A stretch of 64,000 nt of DNA. Source: Podarcis raffonei. Lineage: Eukaryota > Chordata > Lepidosauria > Squamata > Lacertidae. Below, piece after piece: positions 43,885 through 54,973 of this stretch. A program made the translations under genes and the position numbers. The stretch spans positions 5,540,459-5,604,458 of the forward strand of contig NC_070619.1 in NCBI RefSeq assembly GCF_027172205.1, in the 5' to 3' direction. Position 1 is the stretch's first letter; every line of letters begins with the position of its first letter. The notes under the pieces are model-generated. The model was not told the origin of the DNA and did not search any database. It saw only the letters and a list, made by a program, of their open reading frames with translations.

Positions 43885-46800
43885 GATAGATAGATGATAG
43901 ATAGATATAGATAGTTCTTCATTGTTGTAACCTGCCCTGGGACTTTATGGTAAAGGGCAATAAATCTAACTTGTTTAGATGGCTTCAAATTACAAGAAAG
44001 GCGACTAAAACACCAGGAACAAGTTTATGATGGTTAAGAGTTGTTTGGCAATGGAACGGTCTCGCTTGGGAGGTTGTGGACTCTTCTTCCTTGTAAGTTT
44101 TTAAGCAGGGGTGCTTTTGTTGAGATTCCTGCACCCCCAGGGAAGTTCGCCTGGCACCATCCTTATACACCTTTAGGCGCCAGGCAAAAACATTCCTTTT
44201 TAACCAGGACTTTGGTTGATCTTATTGACATCCAACAGCCTTTCAGAATGTGGCTTTTGGAGATGTGGGGTTATTGGGTTACTGCTTTTTGTTTGATTTT
44301 ATATGTTGTGGTCTTCTTGTAAACTGCCCTGAGACCTCTGGGTATAGGGCGGTGTATGTTGAATTTATTATTATTATTATTTTACTGCCAACACTCAACA
44401 GATCCCAAATCTGAGCTGCTTGCTCTGCTTAGGGGACGAATGAGTCTTCCTGACCTTCCCATGTCTCCTCCTCGCTCCTAGGGCTCCCGGATTTGATTCC
44501 CGATCCGTACTTCATCGAAGCAGGCACCTATATCCAACGGGTCCAGCTGTACGCCTTGAAATGCGCCGCGGAGGAGAATTGCCTGGCAAGGTAGAGAGGA
44601 ACATACCTTCGCATTTACGTCTCGGGTGCATGTTGGGTGAAGCCAGTGAGGTTGCATGGTGCAATTATTATTATTATTTCAAAAATGGGCAAAGAACCGT
44701 TGCAAGGGGAGGAGGTGTTTGCAAGGGACATAGCACAATAGGGCCTTCTCCTCTCATGGTGCAATCCAGACCAGGAGAGCCAGTGTCCGTTTTCATCTTG
44801 CAGGTTTACGATTCCTTGCGCGTTGTTTTCCACAGTGGAATTCCCTCAGAAAGTGGTAGATTCTCCATCCTTGGAGGGGTTTTTCAGCAGAGGCTATCTG
44901 GCCATCTGGTCGACGGGACGCGGGTGGCGCTGTGGGTTAAACCACAGAGCCTAGGGCTTGCCGATCAGAAGGTCGGCGGTTTGAATCCCCGTGATGGGGT
45001 GAGCTCCCGTCGCTCGGTCCCTGCTCCTGCCAACCTAGCAGTTCGAAAGCACATCAAAGTGCAAGTAGATAAATAGGTACCACTCCAGCGGGAAGGTAAA
45101 CGGCGTTTCCGTGCGCTGCTCTGGATCGCCAGAAGCTGCTTAGTCCTGCTGGCCACATGACCCTGAAGCTGTACGCCGGCTCCCTCGGCCAATAAAGCGA
45201 GATGAGCGCCGCAACCCCAGAGTCGGCCACGACTGGACCTAATGGTCAGGGGCCCTTTACCTGTATCTGGCCATCTGCAACATGCTTCAGTTGAGATGCC
45301 ATCATTTCAGGGTCCCAACCAACTCTATAATTCTATGATTTTTATTTTAGTTCCCTAGTTGTTTTGAGTTGAGTCACTGTCCAAACTCAAGTAGACTTCA
45401 TCCTCCTTGAGGGCAAAGTTGTCCAAAGTGTGTTCAACACAATTTTCACAGGGGTATGATGACCGCCTCTTTCCATACAAACCTACCCCATAGCTGTCAA
45501 CTTTCCCCTTTTCTTGCGAGGAATCCTATTCGGAATAAGGGAATTTCTCTTTAAAAAAGGGAAATGTTGACAGTTATGACCTATCCAGATCCTGAGATCA
45601 TCTTCTGAGGCCCTCCTTCGTGTGCCTCCTCCTTGAGAGGTCCGGGGGGTGGCAACACGAGAACGGGGCCTTCTCTGCAGTGGCTCCCCGTCTGTGGAAT
45701 GCTCTCCCCCAGGGAAGTTCGCCTGGTGCCTTCATTATACACCTTTCAACTAAGCCAGGCAAAAACATTCCTTTTTAACCAGGCCTTTGGTTTTTGATTG
45801 ACATCCTTTTAAAATGTGAGGTTTTGGGTTTTTGTTTTTTTATTTTGATTGAATATTTTGTGGTTTTATATTTTGATTTTGTTCTGTGAACTGCCCTGAG
45901 ACATCCGTGTATAGGGCGGTATATAAATTCAATTAATAATAATAATACATTGGTACCTCTGGTTATGTACTTAATTCATTCCGGAGGTCCATTCTTGCTC
46001 ATTTCAACTTTGAAGGCATTTTAGAAAAAAATACTGCTCCCTTTCCGCCACTGGGGTGAGCTCCTGTTGCTCGGTCCCTGCTCCAGCCAACCTAGCAGTT
46101 CAAAAGCATGTCAAAGTGCAAGTAGATAAATAGGTCCCGCTCTGGAGGGAAGGTAAACGGCGTTTCCATGCACTGCTCTGGTTCACCAGAAGCGGCTTAG
46201 TCCTGCTGGCCACATGACCCGGAAGCTATACGCCGGCTCCCTCGGCCAATAAAGCGAGATGAGCGCCGCAACCTCAGAGTCGGCCACGACTGGACCTAAT
46301 GGTCAGGGGTCCCTTTACTTTTACTTTACCTTCCCTTATGGGGTATTCCAGAGCCCATATAGAGTCCTCAAGTGGGTTCCCCATCGGCAGGAGAAAATGA
46401 CAGAGGCCAACCAGAGTATGGTGGTACCTCGGGTTAAGAACTTAATTCATTCTTAACCTGAAGCACCACTTTAGTTAATGGGGCCTCCTGCTGCCGCTGC
46501 ACCACCGCATGATTTCTGTTCTCATCCTGAAGCAAAGTTCTTAACCCGAGGTACTATTTCTGGGTTAGTGGAGTCTGTAACCTGAAGCTTCTGTAACCTG
46601 AAGCGTCTGTAACCCGAGGTACCACTGTAATAAGAAAGGTCCTTAGTAGTCCTGGAAGAAGCAGAAGCCTGGAGAACTGGTTTCACACTTTGCATAATTA
46701 GCAAAGGACTGGCTCCAGGCACATTGGCCCAGGGATGCCAGGATTTAACAATGGCTCATGCAATCCCAGTTCCCCACCATCAGCTTGTTTCTGGGGGTGT

Positions 46801-49800
46801 AAAGGTAAAGGGACCCCTGACCATTAGGTCCAGTTGTGACCGACTCTGGGGTTGCAGCGCTCATCTCGCTTTATTGGCCGAGGGAGCCGGCGTACAGCTT
46901 CCGGGTCATGTGGCCAGCAGGACTAAGCCGCTTCTGGCGAACCAGAGCAGCGCACAGAAATGCCGTTTACCTTCCCACCGGAGTGGTATCTATTTATCTA
47001 CTTGCACTTTGACGTGCTTTCGAACTGCTAGGTTGGCAGGAGCAGGGACCGAGCAACGGGAGCTCAGCCCATTGCGGGGATTCGAACCGCCGCTGCAGGG
47101 CTGTTGCGTTGCAGTTGGGCAAGGAAGGCAGCGTGAGGGTTAAGGAGCCTGTAGCCATTGGGCAGCACCCTGGAACAGCAAACGGTCCTTTTCTGCTTAT
47201 TGATTCTAGCTGGAAAAACGCAAAAAAAAAAAATATTGGTGGGGAGGGAAGGGTAGAATGAAATGACTCCGTTTCCTGTAAACACCCAAACAAACAAAGC
47301 TGTTCTCCCAGGACAGGAGATGCCAAAGGGTCAAGCCTTTGCTTGTTTGCTCACTCAGTCCATGAATGGCCTCTTCTTTCCCTCCTCACCTTCCCTCGCC
47401 CTCCTGAATAGACTCCAAAAATAGCTCTCTTTAGAGCTCTCGAAGCTTTGTTATGCTAGCGCAAGTACGCTCCCCCTGCCAGCTGTGGAGAATTCCCAAG
47501 CAGTGGAAAAGTTTCCAGTCTGGCATCCGAACTTCTGTCTGCATCAGGGAAGGGCATAGCTCAGAAGGAGAGCATCTCCCTTGCATGTAAAAGGTCTTGG
47601 CTGCCGGCCAGAGTCGACAGCACTGACCTAGATGGACCACTAGCACCAGGATAGCTCAGTGGGTTAGAGCAGGCATAGCCAAACCCGGCCCTCCAGAAGT
47701 TTGGGGACTACAACTCCCATCATCCCTGACCTCTGTTCCTATTAGCTAGGGATGATGGGAGTTGTAGTCCCAAAACATCTGGAGGGCTGAGTTTGCCTAT
47801 GCCTGGGTTAGAGGAATGTGCCGATAACGCCAGGGTTGCAGGTTCGAACCCCGTATGGGCAACTCTGGCTATGGGGTTGGACCAGGTGATTCTCTGGGTC
47901 CCTTCCAACTCACCTTTGCACCTGCCTTACGAGGGGAGGGGCATTGCCTTTATCTTCTAGGAGGCCACATGCTTGTGGAGGGCGGGGCCTGTGGCAAAAA
48001 TGGGTGGGGCAATGAATGCAAATTTCATATCTGTACAGTAGGACGATCGCTAGGCGAACTCCTTGCCCGTCTCGCTATCCTGCAGCCGGAAAAGCAGTGG
48101 CTTAGAGTTCGTGGACACACCCCAGCCAGGAAGAACTATGTCCTTTTACCTTTTAAAGGTGCCAATTGGACTTGAGGGGTTTCTTTAAGTATTTAGCCCT
48201 CAGAATTTCATCTAACTTACAGTGCAACATATAACAAACGGTGATCTCAGCCGACTGACATCCGCAGACACGGAAGCGCAGTTCTCCGGGGATGTTTTTA
48301 ATATCGCTCTTCCGGGAAGTTGGCTTTCATTGTCTTCACTTCCAGTCAGTACCTGTTTCAGCAGCTCCCTGCCCAAATCCCGTAAGACTTGGGTTCTGCT
48401 TTTGGAGGGGACAACAACCCCCAAAGAGGCATCTGTTGGGACAGGATAAAAGGTAAAGGTAAAAGGACCCCTGACCATTAGGTCCAGTCGTGGCCGACTC
48501 TGGGGTTGCGGCGCTCATCTCGCTTTACTGGCCGAGGGAGCCGGCGTACAGCTTCCAGGTCATGGGGCCAGCATGACTAAGCCGCTTCTGGCGAACCAGA
48601 GCAGCGCACGGAAACGCAGTTTACCTTCCCACTGGAGTGGTACCTATTTATCTACTTGGACTTTGACATGCTTTCGAACTGCTAGGTTGGCAGGAGCAGG
48701 GACTGAGCAACGGGAGCTCACTCCATGGCGGGGATTCGAACCGCTGACCTTCCGATCGACAAGTCCTAGGCTCTGTGGTTTAACCCACAGCGCCACGCGC
48801 GTCTCTTGAATCCTTGTTGGGACAGGATACTGGCATCCAACTTGGCTCATCCATGGCCTCTTCTCCCTCTCTTTCCTGCAGATCTGCCTACCAGCCAGGG
48901 CTGAGCAACATCAGTTACCGGGTCCTCCTTCGCTTCCCGCAGAGGGTGAAAAACCAAGGCACAGCCGACTTCCTTCCGGTCAAGCCATACCACGCTTGGG
49001 AGTGGCACAGCTGCCACAAGTGAGTAAGCCAAGCCAAGCCAAGGTGCTCAGCTGGGGCCGAACTCTCTCTTCTGCATTTCTGTCCCCAGTAGATATCCAA
49101 AAGGGATGTTGAAAAGCAGGACCTCAACAGCTATCCCCACTCGCGTTTCCCAGGGACTGCATGCCCTCTATGTAGGATGCAACATAAGCAGTCAAGTACA
49201 ACACTTCCTGTTTGCCCAGAGTGGACACACAGGGGGATGTTGGTCCAGCCAGGAGGACTTTCTGGAGCATCCTCCCCCTGCATGTGACCAGGTAGATGGG
49301 CGTGACCCTGGGAGACCCCATAAAAGGGCTGGTCCCTCCTGGTCCCTCCTCCTCCTGGTTCCTCCTCCTGGTTGCTGTTCCTCCTCCTGGTTGTTCCTCC
49401 TCCTCCTCTTCCTCCTCTTCCTCTTCTTCGCTTTATTCCATCTTGATGTTCTTTTGCTGTCTGCTGGCTCTCAGCCAGCAGCACATGTGCTCAGTCCCCC
49501 TATGGGATGAACCCACACTCTCTTCTGTAGCTACAAGCTAAAGCCTGCCTTCAGGATCATACTGCGAACTGAATGTAAGTAAACTTCTTATTACTTTTCA
49601 GAGAGGACTGTTGCGTCTTTATTCTTTTTAAGATGGAACAAAGGGGATTTACCAGGAACAAATCCAACCTGGACAAGCCAGACTGGATTGCTTAATTTAA
49701 AAGATTCTAACGAATCAACCAACTAGTTTCCTGCAATATACAAGGGAATGTACTCTGCTACCAGCTCACTAGTGTGAGTGAGGAAGGATAATATTTAATC

Positions 49801-52800
49801 AATATATCCTGTCCTGCTATCCACAACATTCCCATACTCCAGGTGTCCCGATTTTCCAGAAATGCTTGTAAACCGATAAGAACATTGGCAGAATTATTGT
49901 AATAACCTGCAGTTTTATATGGAGTAGATGAATAAATGAGCAAAATAAGTTAATTTAGAATATGCATTCAGGTAGGTAGCCGTGTTGGTCTGACGCAGTC
50001 AAAATAAATTTAAAAATTAAAAAAATTGTCCAGTAGCACCTTAGAGACCAACTAATATGTAGAAGATGTTTAAAACAAATTTAAAGAACCGCAGAAAGAG
50101 GAGGAAGGAAGTCACGTTTCGAAATATTAAAATGATTGTAAAATCAGTGAAATGAATAAACCTGAGAAGTATTTTTAAAAATTTAAAACAAAAAACAAGA
50201 GAGTGGAAAAAGCTTTCCTTTATCACTGCAGATTAAAAATAATGTTAATAAGGAACCTGGACCTTTGTCTTTTAGCCATTATCACAGCATGGAAGCCTTT
50301 AGTAACTACGACCTGTTGAATGCTGTCACCCACAAGAAGGTGGCAGAAGGACACAAGGCCAGCTTCTGCCTGGAGGATACAACGTGCGACGCAGGAGTCC
50401 GGCGACGATACGCTTGCACGGCTCACACTCAGGTGAGGGGAGAAGAAACGCAGGGACAGCAGGGTTCCCCACCCCTTTTTACCAGCCTCTGCCTTTGTTC
50501 TGCAGGGGACACTGAATGCCTTTCCCTGCCAGTTCCCTTGTTGATCCACAGACAGGGCAGTTTTCTCCTTGCCAGTCTTGGTGCTGACCTTTAAAGCCCT
50601 AAACAGCCTCGGCCCAGTATCCCTGAAGAATGGTCTCCACCCCCATCGTTCTGCCCGGACACTGAGGTCCAGCACCGAGGGCCTTCTGGCGGTTCCCTCT
50701 CCGCAAGAAGCCAAGTTACAGGGAACCAAGCAGAGGGCCTTCTCGGTGGTGGCATCCGCCCTGTGGAACGCCCTCCCGTCAGATGTCAAGGAAATAAACA
50801 ACTACCAGACTTTTAGAAGACATCTGAAGGCAGCCCTGTTTAGGGAAGCTTTTAATGTTTAACAGACTACTGTGTTTTAATACTTTGTTGGAAGCCGCCC
50901 AGAGTGGCTGGGGAAACCCAGCCAGATGGGCAGGGTATAAATAAAATATTATTATTATTAGCCACTTGGCCACTTAAATCAAAGCTGGCAATCAAAGCTA
51001 AAGCTATGCAATATTAGAAACACCAGGGCAAGGCAGCAATATTTTATTTATCACAGGTTTTTATGGCCATTTCCACCTTGAGCTCATGGAGGGGAGATGA
51101 ATGTGATAAATAACAAATTTTAGTGGCAGCTCTTAAAATTACGGAGACAAAAGGAGCCAGCTGGCTTCGTAGAAAGGGGTGCTAGTTGGAGAAGGCTGTA
51201 CAAACCATGTTCAGAGAAGTACCGGTATTCTGTCCGAAAGAAATACTCAGAGCAATGTGATGTTGTCTTCCTTTTAAATTTTTTTTAAATTTCATTAAGT
51301 ATAAATTAGAAAACATATATTTACAACAAAAGAAAATACAAAAGAAAAAAAATACATATAACCAAGGAAAAGAATTAGAGAATACTTTGTCTCTTTTCAG
51401 TTATTTATACCTCTATAAAATGCTATTCACAATAAAGGAGTGAAATGAAAGAAAAAAGAACCAAGAAAAAATAAAGTAAAAGAGAAAGATCATATGTGAA
51501 AATTTTTAAAAGTAGATAAGTGTTCACTATACATAGCTGTTTCCCATCTATATTTATATTCAATTTCATCTTGTCCTTATCTACCTTAAATAAAGTGGTG
51601 GGTTTTTTTTAAAAAAAGACTTCCACCGTTTGCCTCACGCGTTTTTAATAATCCGTTCGTCAGATCCTCTGTTCTTCATGTGATGTTGTCTCCCATTCAG
51701 GGTCTGGGTCCTGGCTGCTACGACACATACGATGCTCACATTGACTGCCAGTGGATCGACATTACAGACGTTCCCCCTGGGAATTATATTCTCAAGGTAT
51801 GGTTGGCTGCAAACCTCAAACTGGCAGGGAAATGGGCGTGGGCGTGAGGGGTCGTCCAGGAACACAGTGGCATTTTGCCTTGCCAGTATAACGGACGCGG
51901 GTGGCGCTGTGGTCTAAACCACTGAGCCTCTTGGGCTTGCGGATCGGAAGGTCGGTGGTTCGAATCTCCGCAACGGAGTGAGCTCCCGTTGCTCGGTCCC
52001 TGCTCCTGCCAACCTAGCAGTTAGAAAGCACGCCTGTGCAAGTAGATAAATAGGTACCACTCCGGCGGGAAGGTAAACGGCTTTTCTGTGCGTTGCTCTG
52101 GTTTGCCAGAAGCAGCTTAGTCCTGCTGGCCACATGACCTGGCTCCCTCGGCCTGTAAAGCGAGATGAGCGCCACAACCCCAGAGTCGTCTGTGACTGGA
52201 CCGAACGGTCAGGGGTCCCTTTACCTTTTAAGGAGGATAAAGCTCTCAAAAGAAACCACAGGAGAGAAGGACGTGGCTCTTGTGCAGGGGTAGGCAACCT
52301 AAGGCCCGTGGGCCGGATGCGGCCCAATCGCCTTCTCAATCTCACAGGTTCATGCAGTTAATGATAATAATAATAGATGGGATGCGGGTGGTGCTGTGGT
52401 CTAAACCACTGAGCCTCTTGGGCTTGCCAATCAGAAGGTCAGCGGTTCGAATCCCTGCGACGGGGTGAGCTCATGTTATTCTATCCCAGCTCCTGCCAAC
52501 CTAGCACTTCGAAAGCACGCCAGTGCAAGTAGATAAATAGGTAACACTGCGGCGGGAAGGTAAATGGCGTTTCCGTGCACTCTGGTTTCCGTCACGGTGT
52601 CCCATTGCGCCAGAAGCGGTTTAGTCCTGCTGGCCACATGACCCGGAAAGCTGTCTGTTGACAAATGCCGGCTCCCTCGGCCTGAAAGCGAGATGAGCGC
52701 CACAAACCCATAGTCGCCTTTGACTGGACTTAAGCGTCCAGGGGTCCCTTTACCTTTATTTTATATTTGAGAGCCTAGAATTCTTGTAACAAGTCTTTCC

Positions 52801-54510
52801 TGGTGAAGAAGAAGAGGAAAAACAAGCCTTATTATGATCTGAGCTTGCAACAGTTAAGGACAACCACCTGATTTTAGGAGAGGAAATAGTGGGGTGGAAC
52901 TTGACTGTCTTGTTCTCATCCCATTTTCAAGGTGACCGTCAATCCGGACTTCTTGGTGCCCGAGTCAGACTTCACAAACAATGCTGCCAGGTGTGATGTA
53001 ATATACACAGGGACACATGCTACCGCAAGGAACTGCAAGATCACCAGGTACTGTCAGGGAAGAGTGATTTGTAGCACTCGACGGGGTCCCCTAGAATTAT
53101 CTAGTCCAACCCCTCTTCAGAGCAGGGACAGTTTCCCTGCCTCCGTTAGGTGAAAAGAGAGGGCAGTAATGATGTCATCAGCACATCGTCAAGAGTATTT
53201 TTATCTCCAGGCAGCCATGTCTTTCCGCAATGTTGTTGTTGTTTAGTCGTGTCCGACTCTCCGTGACCCCCTGGACCAGAGCTGAAATAGCTCCGGCTGC
53301 CACGAATGGCACAGAGTCCCCCTTCGCTGCTGGCCAAGGCGTTAAGGAACCTCCACAAACATTCTGCTTTCTCCAGAGCGGAAGGTCGAGGGTGGGAGAA
53401 TTTGGCAGTGTTGGCACAGCAGAATGCTGTGTGCCTTGTATCAAAATGATGTTATTGAGGGGCGTGGGTCAATTGTAGAGGGGTTGTGGCAGAGAGAAAG
53501 AGAGAGAGAGAGAGAGAGGGGAAGGACATGGAACACAGAAGGTATTACACACATGAAAGAAACACATTAGGAATTCTAGATGCTGAAATCTCAAGGTGGC
53601 AGAAAAGACTATGTATGCGATCATGGCTGCGCGGGTGTTATTTGAATTAATTTTATAATGAAATGATTTTAGAATGTTGTATTATTTTATTGTTGTTAGT
53701 CGCCCTGAGCCTGGCTTCAGCTGGGGAGAGTGGAATTATAAATAAAATTTATTTTTATTATTTTTATTATTATTATTATTATTATTATTTTTATTGGCCC
53801 AGAGGTGGAAAGGAGATGAAATCCCTACCAGAGAAGAATGGGAGATCAAGTTGATGGATTTATGCCAAAATGGCTAAAATGACAGGAAGAATCAGAAATG
53901 AGGAAGACCAAAGTTTTAATAAGGAATGGGGGAAATTTATAACTTACCTTAAAAACCACTGTAAACAGTTAAAATCGTTAGCAAGAACCCATTAAGAAGC
54001 TATGTTTTTTCTTTTTTTAATAGATGAATGACTGTTGTAATGAACAAAAATGAACACAATGTTAGAGGTTTTTGTGAAGTAACAAGTGGGATATCACACA
54101 TTTGGGTGAAGGGAGTCACACAGGTATTTGGGTATAAGGGGAGGTGGTTGCAGGGTTAGATGTGGGGAATTTACAGAAATAATATATTCGTGTTATGTAC
54201 AATGTTGTAGGTGTGTGGCAATCAACATGTAATGTGAATTAATTGAAAATAATAAAAAAATTATTAAAGGGGGGGAATAAACTGAGCCGTAGAAAAGCAA
54301 AATAAAATAAAATAAAATTGTTATCACTTGTAGTTTAATGGTGAATTTTGGACACAGTGGAGATGTAAAAGATTTGGATGATCATAAAAGATGCAGGAGG
54401 AAATGATTAGGGAAGCTTTTAATGTTTAATAGGTTTTGTATTTTAATATTCTGTTGGAAGCCGCCCAGAGTGGCTGGGGAAACCCAGCCAGATGGGCAGG
54501 GTATAAATAA

Positions 54511-54550
<40 letters not shown>

Positions 54551-54757
54551 AGCAGGACCCACAAAGGGGAGGTGGGAAGTACAGGAGATTCCTTGGAATC
54601 TTGTTTTTATGTTGTATGTTCAATATATGACTCTAAAGTTTTAATCTGAAAAGCCAAATAAATACTTTTTTCTAAAGAAAAGTAAAAACACGTTCGTGAA
54701 TTGATGTTATGACTCAACTGCTATTTCTTTCCTTTCCCCACTCTCTGCAGCAACTAA
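41505..54757 (+). CDS. LOX-subfamily lysyl oxidase (LOX/LOXL5-like paralog), complete seven-exon gene, 448 aa
   Basis: Secreted copper- and quinone-dependent amine oxidase that oxidises peptidyl lysine in collagen and elastin to start crosslinking. Exons are 41505-42228, 44482-44590, 48882-49019, 50276-50432, 51701-51796, 52932-53047 and 54751-54757. Internal sizes of 109, 138, 157, 96 and 116 nt match the LOX/LOXL1 gene structure as I recall it. Signal peptide at residues 1-33. The LOX propeptide start [16 protein letters not shown] is at 38-53. The copper site reads WEWHSCHNHYHSM. LTQ cofactor residues are Lys351 (EGHKASF) and Tyr386 (CYDTY). There are no SRCR domains, so it is LOX/LOXL1-type. 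RPGYGT before exon 2 resembles LOX more than LOXL1. It may be the tetrapod counterpart of fish loxl5; orthology cannot be settled here. The start at 41505 has a strong Kozak context; an in-frame ATG at 41370 is less likely because it would bury the signal peptide. Confidence 0.96.
42880..42990 (+). mobile_element. L1-type LINE 3' end, left part
   Basis: AT-rich tail segment with GGATATA, resuming after the SINE at 43345 and ending AATAAAAATG at about 43400. Confidence 0.45.
42991..43344 (-). mobile_element. Sauria SINE, subfamily B
   Basis: Antisense copy in lysyl oxidase intron 1 flanked by GCATATGGATATA. Confidence 0.95.
43427..43916. repeat. (GATA)n/(GATGATA)n microsatellite, about 490 bp
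   Basis: Long array of GATA with interspersed GAT and ATA shifts in intron 1; it produces a spurious Tyr/Leu/Ile/Ser-rich open frame on the minus strand. Confidence 0.98.
44130..44375 (+). mobile_element. L2-like LINE 3' end, second subfamily
   Basis: GGCAAAAACATTCCTTTTTA, GAACTGCCCTGAGACCTC-type block and an ATT tail; same family as 45600. Confidence 0.75.
44482..44590 (+). CDS. Lysyl oxidase exon 2
   Basis: 109 nt. Encodes [19 protein letters not shown] and then [14 protein letters not shown], the conserved start of the catalytic domain. Acceptor CTCCTAG, donor GTAGAG. Confidence 0.96.
44915..45263 (+). mobile_element. Sauria SINE, subfamily B
   Basis: Sense copy flanked by TATCTGGCCATCTG. 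Confidence 0.95.
45600..45946 (+). mobile_element. L2-like LINE 3' end, second subfamily
   Basis: GCCTTCTCTGCAGTGGCTCC, GGAATGCTCTCCCCCAGG, then GGGCGGTATATAAATTCAAT and an AAT tail. Confidence 0.8.
45947..46000. mobile_element. Tigger/mariner-like MITE (T1) fragment
   Basis: TTGGTACCTCTGGTTATG and CGGAGGTCCATTCTT match the left end only. Confidence 0.75.
46050..46330 (+). mobile_element. Sauria SINE, 5'-truncated
   Basis: Sense copy from GGGGTGAGCTCCTGTTGC to the CTTTACTTTTAC tail. Confidence 0.92.
46417..46627. mobile_element. Tigger/mariner-like MITE (T1)
   Basis: TGGTGGTACCTCGGGTTA to AACCCGAGGTACCACTG. Confidence 0.88.
46799..47093 (-). mobile_element. Sauria SINE, 5'-truncated
   Basis: Antisense copy; the tRNA-like head is missing beyond ATTCGAACCGCC. 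Confidence 0.92.
47640..47900 (+). mobile_element. tRNA-derived (MIR-like) SINE split by a hAT element
   Basis: A-box-like GATAGCTCAGTGGGTTAGAG before the insertion, then GCAGGTTCGAACCCCGTAT (B box) after it. Confidence 0.8.
47670..47805. mobile_element. hAT-like palindromic MITE
   Basis: CAGGCATAGCC to GCCTATGCCTG with a perfect 8-bp duplication GGTTAGAG at 47662-47669 and 47806-47813. Confidence 0.96.
48451..48806 (-). mobile_element. Sauria SINE, subfamily B
   Basis: Antisense copy flanked by TGTTGGGACAGGATA, 75 bp before lysyl oxidase exon 3. Confidence 0.95.
48882..49019 (+). CDS. Lysyl oxidase exon 3
   Basis: 138 nt. Encodes [20 protein letters not shown] and the first part of the copper site, EWHSCH. 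The donor GTGAGT splits the codon after CACAA. Joining to exon 4 gives Asn324, where LOX has Gln. Confidence 0.96.
49100..49690 (+). mobile_element. Possible solo-LTR fossil in lysyl oxidase intron 3
   Basis: A CATAAAAGGG promoter-like box at about 49319, a CTCCTCC-rich segment (49330-49435), then transcript-like sequence. No internal region. Boundaries uncertain. Confidence 0.35.
49855..50170 (+). mobile_element. L1-type LINE 3' UTR, interrupted
   Basis: GTAAACCGATAAGAACATTGG matches 1890-1920. Interrupted at 49965-50060 by a repeat fragment with TAGCCGTGTTGGTCTG and CAGTAGCACCTTAGAGACC. Confidence 0.75.
50276..50432 (+). CDS. Lysyl oxidase exon 4
   Basis: 157 nt. Encodes [31 protein letters not shown] and [10 protein letters not shown]. 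It contains the second copper-ligand pair and the LTQ lysine (Lys351). Acceptor TCTTTTAG, donor GTGAGG. Confidence 0.97.
50570..50960 (+). mobile_element. L2-like LINE 3' end
   Basis: Encodes [20 protein letters not shown] and [20 protein letters not shown]; ends GGGCAGGGTATAAATAAAAT. In intron 4. Confidence 0.93.
51270..51615 (-). mobile_element. L1-type LINE 3' end
   Basis: Antisense TTTTAAATTTCATTAAGTAT tail and an A-rich body. Confidence 0.5.
51701..51796 (+). CDS. Lysyl oxidase exon 5
   Basis: 96 nt. Encodes [18 protein letters not shown] and [14 protein letters not shown], with the LTQ tyrosine Tyr386. Acceptor CCCATTCAG, donor GTATGG. Confidence 0.97.
51892..52230 (+). mobile_element. 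Sauria SINE, subfamily B variant
   Basis: Sense copy with the GGTCTAAACCACTGAGCC head variant, shared with the next copy. Confidence 0.93.
52286..52352. mobile_element. hAT-like non-autonomous element fragment
   Basis: GGGGTAGGCAACCTAAGGCCC, the left end of the family at 34229. Confidence 0.6.
52379..52760 (+). mobile_element. Sauria SINE, divergent copy
   Basis: Sense copy with small insertions (for example near 52580 and 52660) and the same head variant as 51892. Confidence 0.92.
52932..53047 (+). CDS. Lysyl oxidase exon 6
   Basis: 116 nt. Encodes [20 protein letters not shown] and [18 protein letters not shown] plus two bases. This is the cytokine-receptor-like C-terminal segment typical of lysyl oxidases. 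Donor GTACTG. Confidence 0.96.
53232..53288 (-). mobile_element. BovB LINE 3' tail
   Basis: GTTGTTGTTTAGTCGTGTCC and GTGACCCCCTGGACCAGAGC. Confidence 0.88.
53495..53520. repeat. (GA)n microsatellite
   Basis: About a dozen GA units. Confidence 0.9.
53590..54690 (+). mobile_element. L1-type LINE 3' end mosaic
   Basis: ORF2-end pieces at 53595-53640 and 53788-53960 ([18 protein letters not shown]-type), split by a LINE tail with an ATT array at 53655-53785. A further L1 tail runs to 54690, with an L2-like tail at 54410-54548 inserted. Confidence 0.7.
54751..54757 (+). CDS. Lysyl oxidase exon 7 (terminal coding bases)
   Basis: After a polypyrimidine tract and CTGCAG, the bases complete Ser447, then Asn448 and TAA. 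Known LOX genes also end with a last exon coding only one or a few residues. The downstream 3' UTR runs at least to the SINE at 54974; no clear AATAAA is seen before it. Confidence 0.7.
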
Positions 54758-54973
54758 ACGGCGACCCGATCGCAGTGGAGCGAGACGGCTTCGTACCCCA
54801 TTTCCCTCAAATGCTTCAAACCATCTCTGCAACCCCGCCGGACCGAAGGAGACTCTGTGGCTCAAGACGCGTTTTAAAATTTGCCCAGCCCTCGCTTCCT
54901 ATCCTGTCCCAGCTGCCGCCAGTATTACGTTTTATGCATTCACTTTTAGGGAGACTGCTGATATATTGACCCT

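Noticed and set aside
43185-43988. 267-codon open frame on the minus strand rich in Tyr, Leu, Ser and Ile
   Set aside because: It is the translation of the GATA microsatellite plus an antisense SINE; no protein family.
42362-44481. Lysyl oxidase exon 1 reading past 42228 to a stop at 42359
   Set aside because: A GTGAGC donor at 42229 and the matching phase of exon 2 show the extension is intron.
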